DNA from: Corynebacterium deserti GIMN1.010
GTDB taxonomy: Bacteria > Actinomycetota > Actinomycetes > Mycobacteriales > Mycobacteriaceae
NCBI RefSeq assembly: GCF_001277995.1
Contig: NZ_CP009220.1
Coordinates: 1,860,001 to 1,924,000 of the forward strand
DNA: 64,000 nucleotides
Reading direction: 5' to 3'
Every line of letters starts with the position of its first letter. The first letter of the stretch is position 1. Position numbers and translations under genes: made by a program. The notes under the pieces were generated by a model, which saw nothing but the letters and a program-made list of their open reading frames with translations, was not told where the DNA came from and searched no databases. This document shows, piece by piece, positions 17,837-27,768 of the stretch.

Positions 17837-18151
17837 GGCGGACTCCTTGGGTTCTATATCTCAAAGCCACATAGGTGTCTCAAGATATGCAAATGGGCGC
17901 AATGATCAACGCGAAACCCAAGAAACTAGATTGCCAGGTAGGCCAGCACAGCAGTTGCTAGCCCAGCTGAAACTTCACTGCAACTTCAACGCAAAAGGGA
18001 TGGAACTTGTGAAGCTATCTGGAAACAATTAAGAACTTATGACTGCAATACTACTACCTTATTCGCCCAGTAAATAGACCTTTTTCAAAATCAACATTTA
18101 AACACCTACCCCATTTTGACAATTTAAATTAGGTAAGGCTACCTTCTTCTC
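17837..18151. other. Divergent promoter region, protease / siderophore-binding lipoprotein
   Basis: A 315-bp AT-rich gap between two diverging genes. The right end holds a DtxR-type box. The rest shows no gene or RNA that I can recognise and should contain both promoters. Confidence 0.5.
18129..18147 (+). promoter_or_regulatory. DtxR (iron-regulator) box
   Basis: TTAGGTAAGGCTACCTTCT closely matches the 19-bp DtxR consensus TTAGGTTAGGCTAACCTAA. It ends 4 bp before the ATG of the siderophore-binding lipoprotein, so DtxR with Fe2+ should block transcription or initiation of that gene. Confidence 0.85.
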
Positions 18152-19084
18152 ATGCGTAGAACTATTAGCCGTCGCTCCTTCCTCAGCGCAATGCTTGGAA
18201 CCACCGCTCTCGCGATTGCCGCGTGTACTCCAACAGCTCAATCAGATTCCCAATCTGCAGAGCAATCCCCCACGCCAGACAATTCCTCCGGGCCAGACTC
18301 CACACAGCGAATTGTTGCTCTGAACACCGGACAGTTAGACAATCTTCTCCTACTGGGCATCACACCTGTCGGAGTCGCCGCCGCCAAGAATGCCGATCTC
18401 ATTCCCCAGTTCCTTCGCGATCGCTTTGGCTCAACCATGGATCTTGACAGCATCGCCAACTGCGGTCTGCGCCAAGACCCCGACATTGAGGCAATCGCCA
18501 ACCTTGCTCCCACCCTCATCTGCGCCAACTCCCGCACCGACGAAGCAATTTTGTCCAAACTCCGAGCCATTGCTCCAGTTGTAACCGGTGAAGGCGGCGG
18601 CGAAAATTGGAAACAGGACTTCCTCACCATTGCCGACGCTGCGGGCAAATCCGAAAAAGCCACGTCGCTTCTCAGCGCCTACGAGGATTCTGCAGCAGCG
18701 GTTGCCGCTTCCTTGCCGACAAGCCCTCCAACTGTCTCATTCCTTCGCACCAACGATGGCGAATTCCAGATGTATGGAACCCAGTCAATGGCCGGTACCG
18801 TCGCCACCGACTGCGGATACGCACGACCCGAGTCTCAACAGTTCACCGACCAGGCTGGAAAGGACCTTTCTGCGGAACTCATTTCCGAAGCCGACGCAGA
18901 ATGGCTTTTCTACGGGGTTCAGGAAGGCAAGCCAAGTCCAACCGAGACGGCCCTGTGGCCATCGCTGTCAGCAGTGCAAAACAATCACGCGATCGCCGTC
19001 GACTATGACGCGTGGTTTATGAATGCATCGGTCGTTTCAGCCGAGACGATCCTCGAAGGCCTCCAATCTACGATCACCGCATAA
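18152..19084 (+). CDS. Siderophore-binding lipoprotein of an iron ABC importer
   Basis: A 310-residue substrate-binding protein of the FepB/FhuD type. The N-terminus has a twin-arginine motif (SRRSFLS, Arg7-Arg8) and a lipobox with Cys25 (AIAAC), so it may be exported folded and lipid-anchored. The two-lobed binding fold is seen in RIVALNTGQLDNLLLLGI, DPDIEAIANLAPTLIC and the C-terminal SAETILEGLQ helix. The DtxR box directly upstream predicts expression under iron limitation. No permease or ATPase gene lies beside it, so it must share one encoded elsewhere. Confidence 0.9.
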   Translation: MRRTISRRSFLSAMLGTTALAIAACTPTAQSDSQSAEQSPTPDNSSGPDSTQRIVALNTGQLDNLLLLGITPVGVAAAKNADLIPQFLRDRFGSTMDLDSIANCGLRQDPDIEAIANLAPTLICANSRTDEAILSKLRAIAPVVTGEGGGENWKQDFLTIADAAGKSEKATSLLSAYEDSAAAVAASLPTSPPTVSFLRTNDGEFQMYGTQSMAGTVATDCGYARPESQQFTDQAGKDLSAELISEADAEWLFYGVQEGKPSPTETALWPSLSAVQNNHAIAVDYDAWFMNASVVSAETILEGLQSTITA

Positions 19085-19671
19085 CCCTAGCCTGGCCAGG
19101 CTCCTGGAGATGCAGCGTTTTAAGCATTAGGCAGGGGGTGTGACATAGTAACCACTAAATCGGGGGTCTCAAAATCGCGGGTCCATCCTAACAACCGTGC
19201 AAAAAGTAGTCTTTACATGCGGAGATAGCGATGTTTTGCGTGCCGGCCTAAGGCGTTTTGACAGCTACATCGAAGCAATGCACCTCAGAAAAGCTCGACG
19301 TCTTGAATTGGCACCTATGGTGAGCTCATCTCAAGCCCGAAAAGGAGACTGCGGGCCCGTCACTTGCAATATACGGTGCAGATCGCACGGATTATTTTGG
19401 CATGCCAGATTATCCGTGTGATCGGCACGAAATAGGTCGAAAATATGTGCCAATCGCACGGATTCTAGAGGATTCGAAAAATATCCGTGCGATCGGCACA
19501 ACTCGCCAGTAAACCCACTTTGCATGCAGAAATCACAATGGTTTGTGCGCCATTCTAAGGCCATTTCTTTACCCAACTTAATGGAATATCCATTCCCAAA
19601 AGTCGAGCCCCCAAATCGCCTTACAGTACCCCAGCCGAAACAGTGCCCCAGCCTAACAACACCAGAAGCGC
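19085..19671. other. Gene-free stretch with palindromic repeats
   Basis: About 590 bp without a credible gene. It holds two tandem 53-bp palindromes at 19376-19499. A weaker 44-bp direct repeat (19211-19254 and 19518-19561, about 73% identical) flanks them. A 14-bp palindrome AGCCTGGCCAGGCT lies at 19089-19102 after the lipoprotein stop. Confidence 0.5.
19376..19499. repeat. Two tandem 53-bp palindromic elements
   Basis: Unit 1 is 19376-19428 and unit 2 is 19447-19499, with 18 bp between them. Each begins GTGC and ends GGCAC. In unit 2 the arms are 17 bp with one mismatch: GTGCCAATCGCACGGAT against the complement of ATCCGTGCGATCGGCAC. A 19-bp loop lies between the arms. Unit 1 has the same arms with a few changes. 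They could be repeat elements, protein-binding sites or RNA hairpins. Confidence 0.85.
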
Positions 19672-19721
19672 GAAAACCCCCGGCCACACGCACACGTTGA
19701 ATGTGAGCATGTAGCCAGGGG
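19672..19721 (-). terminator. rplS terminator
   Basis: On the minus strand after rplS, CCCCTGGCTACA pairs with TGTGGCCGGGGG and is followed by TTTTCG. It is an imperfect but GC-rich hairpin with a short T tail. Confidence 0.7.
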
Positions 19722-19768
19722 TGAAGGTGGGAAAAACTCACCGACAGCGCATAGACCTTAGGGGGCTA

Positions 19769-20110
19769 TTATCGCTTTTCCTTGATGCGGGCAGCCTTAC
19801 CGCGCAGCTCACGCAGGTAGTAGAGCTTCGCACGACGAACATCACCGCGACGAACGACCTCGATCTTCTCGATGTTTGGGGAGTGTACTGGGAAGGTACG
19901 CTCAACACCGATGCCGAAGGAAACCTTACGGACGGTGAAGGTCTCGCGGACGCCGGCACCCTGGCGACGGATAACAATACCCTTGAACAGCTGGGTACGG
20001 GTGTTGTTGCCTTCGATGACCTTGACGTGGACGTCGAGGGTGTCACCTGGGCGGAATGCAGGAACGTCGTCGCGCAGGGATGCTGCGTCGAGCTTATCCA
20101 GAATGTTCAT
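19769..20110 (-). CDS. rplS: 50S ribosomal protein L19
   Basis: A large-subunit ribosomal protein at the 30S-50S interface. It has 113 residues, the standard length. The family motif [20 protein letters not shown] and the basic C-terminus ([18 protein letters not shown]) are plain. It is transcribed alone, from a promoter in the gap shared with the thi operon, and ends at a hairpin. The position near lepB and rnhB is conserved in actinobacteria. Confidence 0.97.
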   Translation of the reverse strand: MNILDKLDAASLRDDVPAFRPGDTLDVHVKVIEGNNTRTQLFKGIVIRRQGAGVRETFTVRKVSFGIGVERTFPVHSPNIEKIEVVRRGDVRRAKLYYLRELRGKAARIKEKR

Positions 20111-20370
20111 AAAACAATCCTTAAACTAGTAGGGAAAGAGGACCCTGGCGGCACTTCCCCGATTGGGGCGCTCGGCCGGTTCGTATCCGTTTCAATTTTC
20201 GAAGCTGCCTTGGTCTCAAAAACAGAAGTTCTGAGATTGCACAGTCAACTTATACATTTTGCCATAGGTGATGCGGGTTCTCCAAACCACCTCTTTGAGG
20301 GGATCGAACACGGCGCATAAGAACCTTTATTGACAAAAAGTCCTGTTCACGCTTGACTGTTGTGAAACTA

Positions 20371-20462
20371 CCCCACGGGTGCCCAAAGCATTGGGCTGAG
20401 ATTGTGCGCTGACGCTGCGCGGGACCGTTCGAACCTGTCTGGTTAATGCCAGCGAAGGAAGT
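20371..20462 (+). promoter_or_regulatory. TPP riboswitch (THI element)
   Basis: The sequence carries the thi-box landmarks in order: ACGGGTGCCC, GGGCTGAGATTG, GACCGTTCGAACCTG and CTGGTTAATGCCAGCG. It ends about 4 nt before the thiE ATG, so binding of thiamine pyrophosphate probably hides the thiE ribosome-binding site (GAAGGAAGTGAGG). Confidence 0.95.
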
Positions 20463-20466
20463 GAGG

Positions 20467-21138
20467 ATGACGAATCCTATGCATAATGTTCCCCCTGACC
20501 TGCGTTGTTATGTTGTGACGGGTCACGGCAGTGAGGATCACATCGTGCGCACCGCCGCTAAAGCTGCGGCTGGTGGGGCTGGTGTTGTGCAGGTTCGATC
20601 GAAGCCTATCGAGGCGGGAGCGCTGCTGCGGCTGGCGGACAAGGTGGCGTGCGCGGTTGCGGAGGCCAATCCTGCAACGCGTGTGCTTATCGACGACCGA
20701 CTCGACGTCGCTGCCATCCTCATCCAGAAAGGACTCCCTGTTCACGGTGTTCACTTGGGTCAACAGGATGTTCCGGTCCGGGAAGCTCGGGAGCTGTTGG
20801 GGCCTGATGCCATCATTGGGTTAACCACGGGAACAGTAGGGCTAGTGGAGGGGTCCAATGAGGTTGCGGATGTTATCGATTACATCGGGGCGGGCCCGTA
20901 TCGGAGGACTCCAACGAAAGATTCGGGTCGAGCTCCCATTGGGTTGGAAGGGTATCCCCCGCTGGTCAAACTATCAAAGGTGCCAATAGTTGCCATTGGT
21001 GACATCAATCTCTCGGACGTCAACAGCCTGGCGCGTACAGGTGTGGCGGGTGTCGCAATGGTGAGGGCGTTTATGGAATCCCCCGATCCAGCGGCACTGG
21101 CGGAGCAGGTGCTGATCGACATGGAGATGCCCCAATGA
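20467..21138 (+). CDS. thiE: Thiamine-phosphate synthase
   Basis: Joins the pyrimidine (HMP-PP) and thiazole phosphate to make thiamine monophosphate. The 223-residue TIM barrel has VVQVRSKP, RVLIDDRLDVA, GVHLGQQDVPV and the phosphate-binding IGAGPYRRTPTK loop. The ATG at 20467 is chosen because GAAGGAAGTGAGG precedes it. An in-frame ATG at 20446 lies inside the riboswitch. It is the first gene of a five-gene operon and overlaps thiO by 4 bp. Confidence 0.94.
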   Translation: MTNPMHNVPPDLRCYVVTGHGSEDHIVRTAAKAAAGGAGVVQVRSKPIEAGALLRLADKVACAVAEANPATRVLIDDRLDVAAILIQKGLPVHGVHLGQQDVPVREARELLGPDAIIGLTTGTVGLVEGSNEVADVIDYIGAGPYRRTPTKDSGRAPIGLEGYPPLVKLSKVPIVAIGDINLSDVNSLARTGVAGVAMVRAFMESPDPAALAEQVLIDMEMPQ

Positions 21139-22259
21139 ATAAGCATGCGATCGTCATTGGTGGTGGCATCATTGGGTTGGCCACGTGTTTTGAATTCCAG
21201 GAGGCAGGGTTTGACGTTACGCTGATTGATCCGGATCCTATTTCAGGAGCAACTCATCACGCGGGTGGAATGCTGGCACCAACGGCAGAGGTCCAGTATC
21301 AGCAGCAGGAGTTGGTGCCGCTGATGAAGGAATCGGCACGCATTTATCCTTCGCTGATTGAAAGGGTGTCGCAGTATACCTCGCTGCCAACGGGTTATCG
21401 AACCGATGGAACGCTGCTCATTGGTGCTGATCGCGCTGATGGCTCACATTTGGTGGATTTGATCAAATATCTACACGTTGAAGACTTGCCGGTGGATGTC
21501 CTCACGACAAGGCAAGCGCGGGCTGCGGAGCCTGCCTTGTCGCCACGGATTTCTAAGGTGGTCAGCATCGATGGGGATCATCAAGTCTCGCCACGGTTGT
21601 TTGCAAGGGCATTGTTTGATGCGGTGATCCATCGAGGCGCTGAACATATCCAAGATCAGGTGACAGCTATTAATGGATATGATCCCTGTCTGACTGTTTC
21701 GATGAGGAATGGTGAGCGGGTTGCGTCGAAAAGCATCGTTGTCTTGGCTGCGGGTTTGGGGGCCGCAACGATTCCTGGTTGGTTTGAGGGCTCGAATCCG
21801 CTGAAGTTGCGGCCGGTGTATGGCGATATCGTGCGGGTGCGGGTGCCTGAGCAGCTTAATCCCCTGGTCACCAAAGTGGTGCGTGGTTTTGTTGAGGATC
21901 GGCCGGTGTACATCATTCCCCGCGACGATGGCACGCTGGCGATTGGTGCGACCAGCCGTGAGGATCAGCCACATCCACGGACGGGTGCGGTATACACGCT
22001 GCTACGCGATGCAACGCGATTGGTGCCTGGCATTGAAGAGACTGAGTTTATCGAGGCCACCTGTGGCGCCCGCCCTGGAACCCCTGATGATCTGCCGTAT
22101 GTGGGCTGGGCTGGGTCCAATCTTATTGTCTCCACCGGCTACTTTCGGCACGGGATTTTGTTGGCAGCGCTCGGGGCCAATGCCGTTGTGCGGATGAGCC
22201 AGGGGCGGGAGGTGCCAGCAAGTTTGAGTGCCTGCGACCCGTTCAGGCACAAGAATTAG
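21135..22259 (+). CDS. thiO: Glycine oxidase ThiO
   Basis: An FAD enzyme that oxidises glycine to the imine used for the thiazole ring. The 374-residue DAO-family protein has the FAD-binding motif IVIGGGIIGLATCFEF at the N-terminus and CGARPGTPDDLPYVGW with STGYFRHGI near the C-terminus. Its ATG overlaps the thiE stop (ATGA), so translation is probably coupled. Using ThiO in place of ThiH implies an oxygen-dependent thiazole route. Confidence 0.93.
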   Translation: MNKHAIVIGGGIIGLATCFEFQEAGFDVTLIDPDPISGATHHAGGMLAPTAEVQYQQQELVPLMKESARIYPSLIERVSQYTSLPTGYRTDGTLLIGADRADGSHLVDLIKYLHVEDLPVDVLTTRQARAAEPALSPRISKVVSIDGDHQVSPRLFARALFDAVIHRGAEHIQDQVTAINGYDPCLTVSMRNGERVASKSIVVLAAGLGAATIPGWFEGSNPLKLRPVYGDIVRVRVPEQLNPLVTKVVRGFVEDRPVYIIPRDDGTLAIGATSREDQPHPRTGAVYTLLRDATRLVPGIEETEFIEATCGARPGTPDDLPYVGWAGSNLIVSTGYFRHGILLAALGANAVVRMSQGREVPASLSACDPFRHKN

Positions 22260-22279
22260 ACACAACAACTAGGACAACC

Positions 22280-23274
<995 letters not shown>

Positions 23275-24381
23275 ATGTCTATCGAAATCTCCAACTCTAG
23301 AGCAACACTCCCCGACTACGAGCTCATTCGCACCGCCCGCCAGCTAGCGCTCCCCGGCTTCGGCCTCGAACAACAGTTGCGGCTTCACAAGGCGCACGTT
23401 CTGGTCATTGGCACAGGTGGATTAGGCTGCCCGGTGATGCAGTCGCTGGCGTCGGCGGGAGTGGGCACGATTTCAGTGATCGACGATGACACGGTGGACA
23501 TCACTAACATTCACCGGCAGATTTTGTTCGGTGCAGGCGATGTTGGTCAGCCCAAGGTTCACATTGCAGCACTGCGCCTTGAAGAACTTCAGCCTGGAAT
23601 CTCCGTGCATCCTCTCCAGATGCGCCTGACCTCTGACAATGCCATCAAGCTGTTCAACTCTGTCGACTTGGTCATCGATGGGTCAGATTCTTTTACCACC
23701 AAGTACTTAGCCGCCGACGCCGCTGAAATCACCGGCACTCCCCTGTTGTGGGCGACCGTCCTGCGTTTCCATGGAGAACTCGCACTGTTTAATTCAGGCC
23801 CCACCAATCGTGGTGTCGGGTTACGTGACGTATTCCCGGAACAGCCCAATGCGGATTTCGTTCCCGATTGCGCTACCGCAGGTGTACTCGGTGCCACGAC
23901 AGCCACCATCGGCTCGCTGCTTGCCACGCATGCGATTGGTTTCCTCGCAGGCCTTCCTGGCATAACCCCAGGTCAACTCATCTCCTACGATGCGTTCCCC
24001 GCGAGCCTGCGCACCTTCACCGTGGTCGCCGACCCGGCGCGCCAACCGGTCCGCGCACTCGCCGACACCTATGAGGTTTCAGGCGCGTGCCAATCACCAA
24101 CGCTTATCGACGCCCTTTATTCAGGCTCCTATACCGCCCTCGATATTCGAGAACCGCATGAAGTCATCCTCAACGACCTCCCCGAGAGCATTGCTTCGCA
24201 GAAACTTCCCCTGAGCAGCATTTCTTCCGAGAATGATGTGGCGAAAGTGCTTAACGCTATCGACGGCGATGTGTTGGTGTACTGCGCATCCGGGAAGCGG
24301 AGCAGCGCGTTTGTCGAGGACTACTCCCACTTGGGGAAGACTCTTGTGAGCCTTCCTGGTGGGGTGAACGCGCTGGCGTAG
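23275..24381 (+). CDS. thiF: ThiF/MoeB-type adenylyltransferase fused to a rhodanese domain
   Basis: Adenylates the ThiS C-terminus and probably passes sulfur to it. The E1-like domain (about 1-250) has the ATP loop GTGGLGCPV, the DDDTVDITNIHRQ motif and Cys in DCATAGVLG. The zinc-binding CxxC pairs normal in MoeB are absent: the first is replaced by VGLRDVF and the second is not found. A rhodanese domain (about 270-368) has the active-site loop VYCASGKRS. The gene starts right after the thiG stop. It ends 10 bp from the convergent tex gene. Confidence 0.9.
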   Translation: MSIEISNSRATLPDYELIRTARQLALPGFGLEQQLRLHKAHVLVIGTGGLGCPVMQSLASAGVGTISVIDDDTVDITNIHRQILFGAGDVGQPKVHIAALRLEELQPGISVHPLQMRLTSDNAIKLFNSVDLVIDGSDSFTTKYLAADAAEITGTPLLWATVLRFHGELALFNSGPTNRGVGLRDVFPEQPNADFVPDCATAGVLGATTATIGSLLATHAIGFLAGLPGITPGQLISYDAFPASLRTFTVVADPARQPVRALADTYEVSGACQSPTLIDALYSGSYTALDIREPHEVILNDLPESIASQKLPLSSISSENDVAKVLNAIDGDVLVYCASGKRSSAFVEDYSHLGKTLVSLPGGVNALA

Positions 24382-24391
24382 CCCGGGCGGT

Positions 24392-26689
24392 TTAGTGGCC
24401 GAGGCCGGCGCGTCGCAAAGCATCTGCCATGGAGCCGCCTGCAGGTTCGCGCTTGGTGTTGTCGCGGCGGGGCTTGGACGCTGGCCTGCCACCCTTGCTT
24501 CCACCCTTGTTCCCGCCTCCCTTGCGTGGTGCCGGTGCGCCGGGTTCATCGGTCAGACGCAGGGAAAGGCCAATGCGCTTGCGGTCAGCGTCAACTTCCA
24601 TGACCTTGACTTTCACGACCTGGCCAGAGCGCACTACTTCGTGGGGGTCGGAAATGAACTTGTCGCTCATGGCTGACACGTGCACGAGGCCGTCCTGGTG
24701 GACTCCGACGTCGACGAAGGCGCCAAACGCAGCCACGTTGGTGACAGTTCCTTCCAGAATCATGCCCGGGGAGAGGTCGGAAATTTTCTCTACGCCCTCC
24801 TTGAAGCTGGCGGTCTTGAACTCTGGACGAGGATCGCGGCCGGGTTTGTCCAGCTCGGCGATGATATCGCTGATGGTGGGGATACCGAAGCGGTCGTCGG
24901 CGAAGTCTGCGGGGCGAAGCTTGGTCAAAACCGCAGAGTTGCCGATGAGTCCCTCGACGTCAAGGCCGGTAGCCTTGGCGATCGCACGCACCACCGGGTA
25001 AGCCTCGGGGTGGACGGCTGAAGCGTCGAGAGGATCGGTGGAACCGGAGATCCTCAAAAAGCCGGCGCACTGCTCGAAGGCCTTGGGCCCTAAACGAGGG
25101 ACATTGTTGAGGTCTTTTCGTGATGCAAAGCCGCCGTGTTCATTGCGGTACGCCACGATGTTGTTGGCCAAGGTTGAGGTCACGCCAGCAACACGGGTGA
25201 GCAGTGGCGCAGAGGCAGTGTTGAGGTTGACACCAACAGCGTTGACGGCGTCTTCAACAACACCATCCAGAGTTTTTGCCAAAGACACTTGGTTAACGTC
25301 GTGCTGGTATTGGCCGACACCAATGGCTTTTGGATCGATTTTCACCAATTCTGCCAATGGGTCCTGCAGACGACGGGCGATAGAGACCGCACCGCGGAGG
25401 GAAACATCCATACCAGGGAATTCTTCGGCAGCAATTGGTGATGCTGAGTAGACGGATGCGCCAGATTCAGACACCACCACTGGAGTTGGACGCTGTCCGC
25501 CCGCAGTTCTGATCATGTCGGCGACTTCACCGGCGAGCTTCTCAGTCTCTCGCGAAGCGGTTCCGTTGCCGATCGCCATGAGTTCAACCCCGTAGGTAGC
25601 GCATAAGTTTGCCAGTTCGGCGACGGCTTCGCGCCACTTATTTTGGGGCTGGTGTGGGTAGACGATGGTGGTGGCCACGTCTTTACCGGTGGAATCTACC
25701 ACTGCCACCTTCACGCCGTTGCGGTATCCGGGATCAAGACCAATCGTGGCGCGCTGGCCAGCAGGAGCAGCTAATAATACGTCGCGCAAGTTGGTGGCAA
25801 AGACATCAAGTGCGCCTTCTTCCGCTTTTTCCTTTAGCCGCATGCGCACGTCCAAGCTAGAGGACACGTACAGTTTGGTGCGCCAACCCCAACGCACAGC
25901 CTCGGCTAACCAGCTAGAGGTATGGGTGTCTAGATCAAAACGATCTGCGATGAGGCCTTCGTAAATGGTGTCGTCGCCGGCATCCAAATTGAGGTTGAGC
26001 ACGCCTTCGTTTTCACCGCGCAAAAGCGCCAAAATTCGGTGCGAAGGCAGTGACTCAAAAGGCTCGGAGAACTCGAAGTAGTCCTTGAACTTCGCCCCTT
26101 CAATCTCCTTGCCGCCCACTACAGATGCCGTCATGGTGCCGGCACGATACATCTGTTCGCGCACCTCACCTACTAAATCCGCGTCGAGGGCAAACCGATC
26201 AATCAAGATGGCACGCGCGCCATGGAGAACCTTTTTGGCATCCTCAAAGCCGTCGGTGGTAAAGGCAGCAGCCTCGGCTGCGGCGTCGAGGGAGGGGGCG
26301 TCGATAAGCTTATCGACGAGCTCCTCCAACCCCGCCTCCCTTGCAGTATCTGCCTTCGTCTTGCGCCGTTTCTTGAACGGCAGGTAGAGGTCTTCCAAGC
26401 GTGCTTTGGTTTCGCAGCCCAGGATAAGCGAGCGCAGATCGTCGGTGAGTTTGCCCTGCTCCTCAATGGACGCAAGGATGCTGTGTTTGCGTTCTTCCAG
26501 CTCACGCAGGTAGCTGAGGCGTTCTTCTAGATCACGCAATTGAGTATCATCAAGTCCCCCGGTGATCTCTTTGCGATACCTGGCAATGAAGGGAACGGTG
26601 TTGCCTTCATCAAGGAGCTTGACGGCGGCCTCGACTTGTTCGTCTTTGACCCCGAGTTCGGAAGCAATCGTGTGAGAAATAGATGACAT
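24392..26689 (-). CDS. tex: RNA-binding protein Tex (S1 domain)
   Basis: A 765-residue transcription accessory protein that binds nucleic acid. Domains in order are a helical N-terminal region, a YqgF/RNase H-like domain around 310-440 ([19 protein letters not shown]), helix-hairpin-helix repeats around 480-550 ([14 protein letters not shown]), and an S1 domain around 640-710 ([20 protein letters not shown]). A basic Gly/Lys/Arg-rich tail follows. It starts at an ATG and is transcribed toward thiF, with the stops 10 bp apart. Confidence 0.94.
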   Translation of the reverse strand: MSSISHTIASELGVKDEQVEAAVKLLDEGNTVPFIARYRKEITGGLDDTQLRDLEERLSYLRELEERKHSILASIEEQGKLTDDLRSLILGCETKARLEDLYLPFKKRRKTKADTAREAGLEELVDKLIDAPSLDAAAEAAAFTTDGFEDAKKVLHGARAILIDRFALDADLVGEVREQMYRAGTMTASVVGGKEIEGAKFKDYFEFSEPFESLPSHRILALLRGENEGVLNLNLDAGDDTIYEGLIADRFDLDTHTSSWLAEAVRWGWRTKLYVSSSLDVRMRLKEKAEEGALDVFATNLRDVLLAAPAGQRATIGLDPGYRNGVKVAVVDSTGKDVATTIVYPHQPQNKWREAVAELANLCATYGVELMAIGNGTASRETEKLAGEVADMIRTAGGQRPTPVVVSESGASVYSASPIAAEEFPGMDVSLRGAVSIARRLQDPLAELVKIDPKAIGVGQYQHDVNQVSLAKTLDGVVEDAVNAVGVNLNTASAPLLTRVAGVTSTLANNIVAYRNEHGGFASRKDLNNVPRLGPKAFEQCAGFLRISGSTDPLDASAVHPEAYPVVRAIAKATGLDVEGLIGNSAVLTKLRPADFADDRFGIPTISDIIAELDKPGRDPRPEFKTASFKEGVEKISDLSPGMILEGTVTNVAAFGAFVDVGVHQDGLVHVSAMSDKFISDPHEVVRSGQVVKVKVMEVDADRKRIGLSLRLTDEPGAPAPRKGGGNKGGSKGGRPASKPRRDNTKREPAGGSMADALRRAGLGH

Positions 26690-26728
26690 TCTGGCGATTC
26701 TACCGGGGTGTGCTGTGGCCGGTGGCGG

Positions 26729-27703
26729 TCAGGTGTGTGCGCTAGACCCCCGCACGATGACCTGGCCGGGGAGGACCACATCGCGAACAAGGGCGTCGCA
26801 ATCATTGATCATCGACAGCAATATGCGCACTGCTTCTTTGCCCATCTGTTCATGAGGTGGCACGAATGTGGTGATGCCTGATCCGATGAAGCTGTACCAT
26901 TCCGGATCGTCATAGCCTCCAACAACGACATCTTCAGGGACAGAAATGTGGTGCTTGGAAAAAGACTGCACAACTCCTGCCATCAAGCGAGGCGACGCCA
27001 CAATGAGGGCATCTGGCAGACCGTTTGCAACCACATCATCGGCCATCTGCTCCCCCGATTGGGCGGAATACTGTCCGAAATGAAACTCCACATCCACCCC
27101 ATATAGCGCCGCAGCGCGCGTAATGCCTTTCACGCGTTCCTGTGTGGTGGACAAGGATTCTTCACCCAGCAACCCCACCACGGTGCGTGCACCTCCGGAA
27201 AGGATAATGTCGGTGAGTTGATAGAACCCGTCCTCGTCGTTGCAAGACACGCGAGCAACATTGGCACCCAGCTCACCACGGTTCATCTGCACCACAGGAA
27301 CACCCCGCGGCGCAGTTGCCCCCACCATAGGCACCTGGATGATGCCTGCTACCTGCAGTGAGGTAAACGACGCCACCGCATCTTCCTGTGCCTGTGGAGT
27401 ATTTGCCGCCGCTACCAACATTTGGAAGCCAGCATCTTGAAGATCTTGGTTGATTACCTGCGTGGATTCTGAATAGTACTCATTAACGAGATCCGGCACG
27501 ATAACGCCCACCAGGGCGCTTCGGTGTTCACGCAACGCCTTGGCTAATTGATTGGGAACGTAGTTGAGCGTTTGTGCCGCTTCAACCACCTTCTCCTTTG
27601 TCTCTGGTGCAACGTATCCTTTTCCTGACAGCGCCCGAGACGCGGTGGCGTAACCTACCCCAGCTAAATCTGCTACTGCTTTGAGGCTTGGTTTCGTAGC
27701 CAC
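26729..27703 (-). CDS. LacI-family transcriptional regulator
   Basis: A 324-residue repressor. The N-terminal helix-turn-helix reads LKAVADLAGVGYATASRAL, followed by the hinge QLAKALREHRSALVGVIVPD and a periplasmic-binding-like effector domain. AAGGAG precedes the GTG at 27703. It is the last gene of the lyase-transporter-regulator group and probably controls it. The 12-bp palindrome CCGGTTAACCGG lies 33 bp upstream of its start. Effector unknown. Confidence 0.9.
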   Translation of the reverse strand: MATKPSLKAVADLAGVGYATASRALSGKGYVAPETKEKVVEAAQTLNYVPNQLAKALREHRSALVGVIVPDLVNEYYSESTQVINQDLQDAGFQMLVAAANTPQAQEDAVASFTSLQVAGIIQVPMVGATAPRGVPVVQMNRGELGANVARVSCNDEDGFYQLTDIILSGGARTVVGLLGEESLSTTQERVKGITRAAALYGVDVEFHFGQYSAQSGEQMADDVVANGLPDALIVASPRLMAGVVQSFSKHHISVPEDVVVGGYDDPEWYSFIGSGITTFVPPHEQMGKEAVRILLSMINDCDALVRDVVLPGQVIVRGSSAHT

Positions 27704-27735
27704 GGGTGATCACTCCTTTCGATTATTTGTAGGGA

Positions 27736-27747
27736 CCGGTTAACCGG
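27736..27747. promoter_or_regulatory. Candidate LacI-type operator upstream of the regulator gene
   Basis: CCGGTTAACCGG is a perfect 12-bp palindrome between the transporter and the regulator gene. Its CG-rich, symmetric form is like operators of LacI-family proteins. Binding is inferred. Confidence 0.5.
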
Positions 27748-27768
27748 ATGGGATTTACCAGGTGGGGC

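Noticed and set aside
19376..19499. A possible CRISPR array
   Set aside because: Only two units, each internally palindromic over its whole length, with an 18-bp gap. There is no series of spacers and no cas gene.
20421..20440. A tRNA T-loop-like GTTCGAACC
   Set aside because: It belongs to the conserved TPP riboswitch core. No cloverleaf can be drawn around it.
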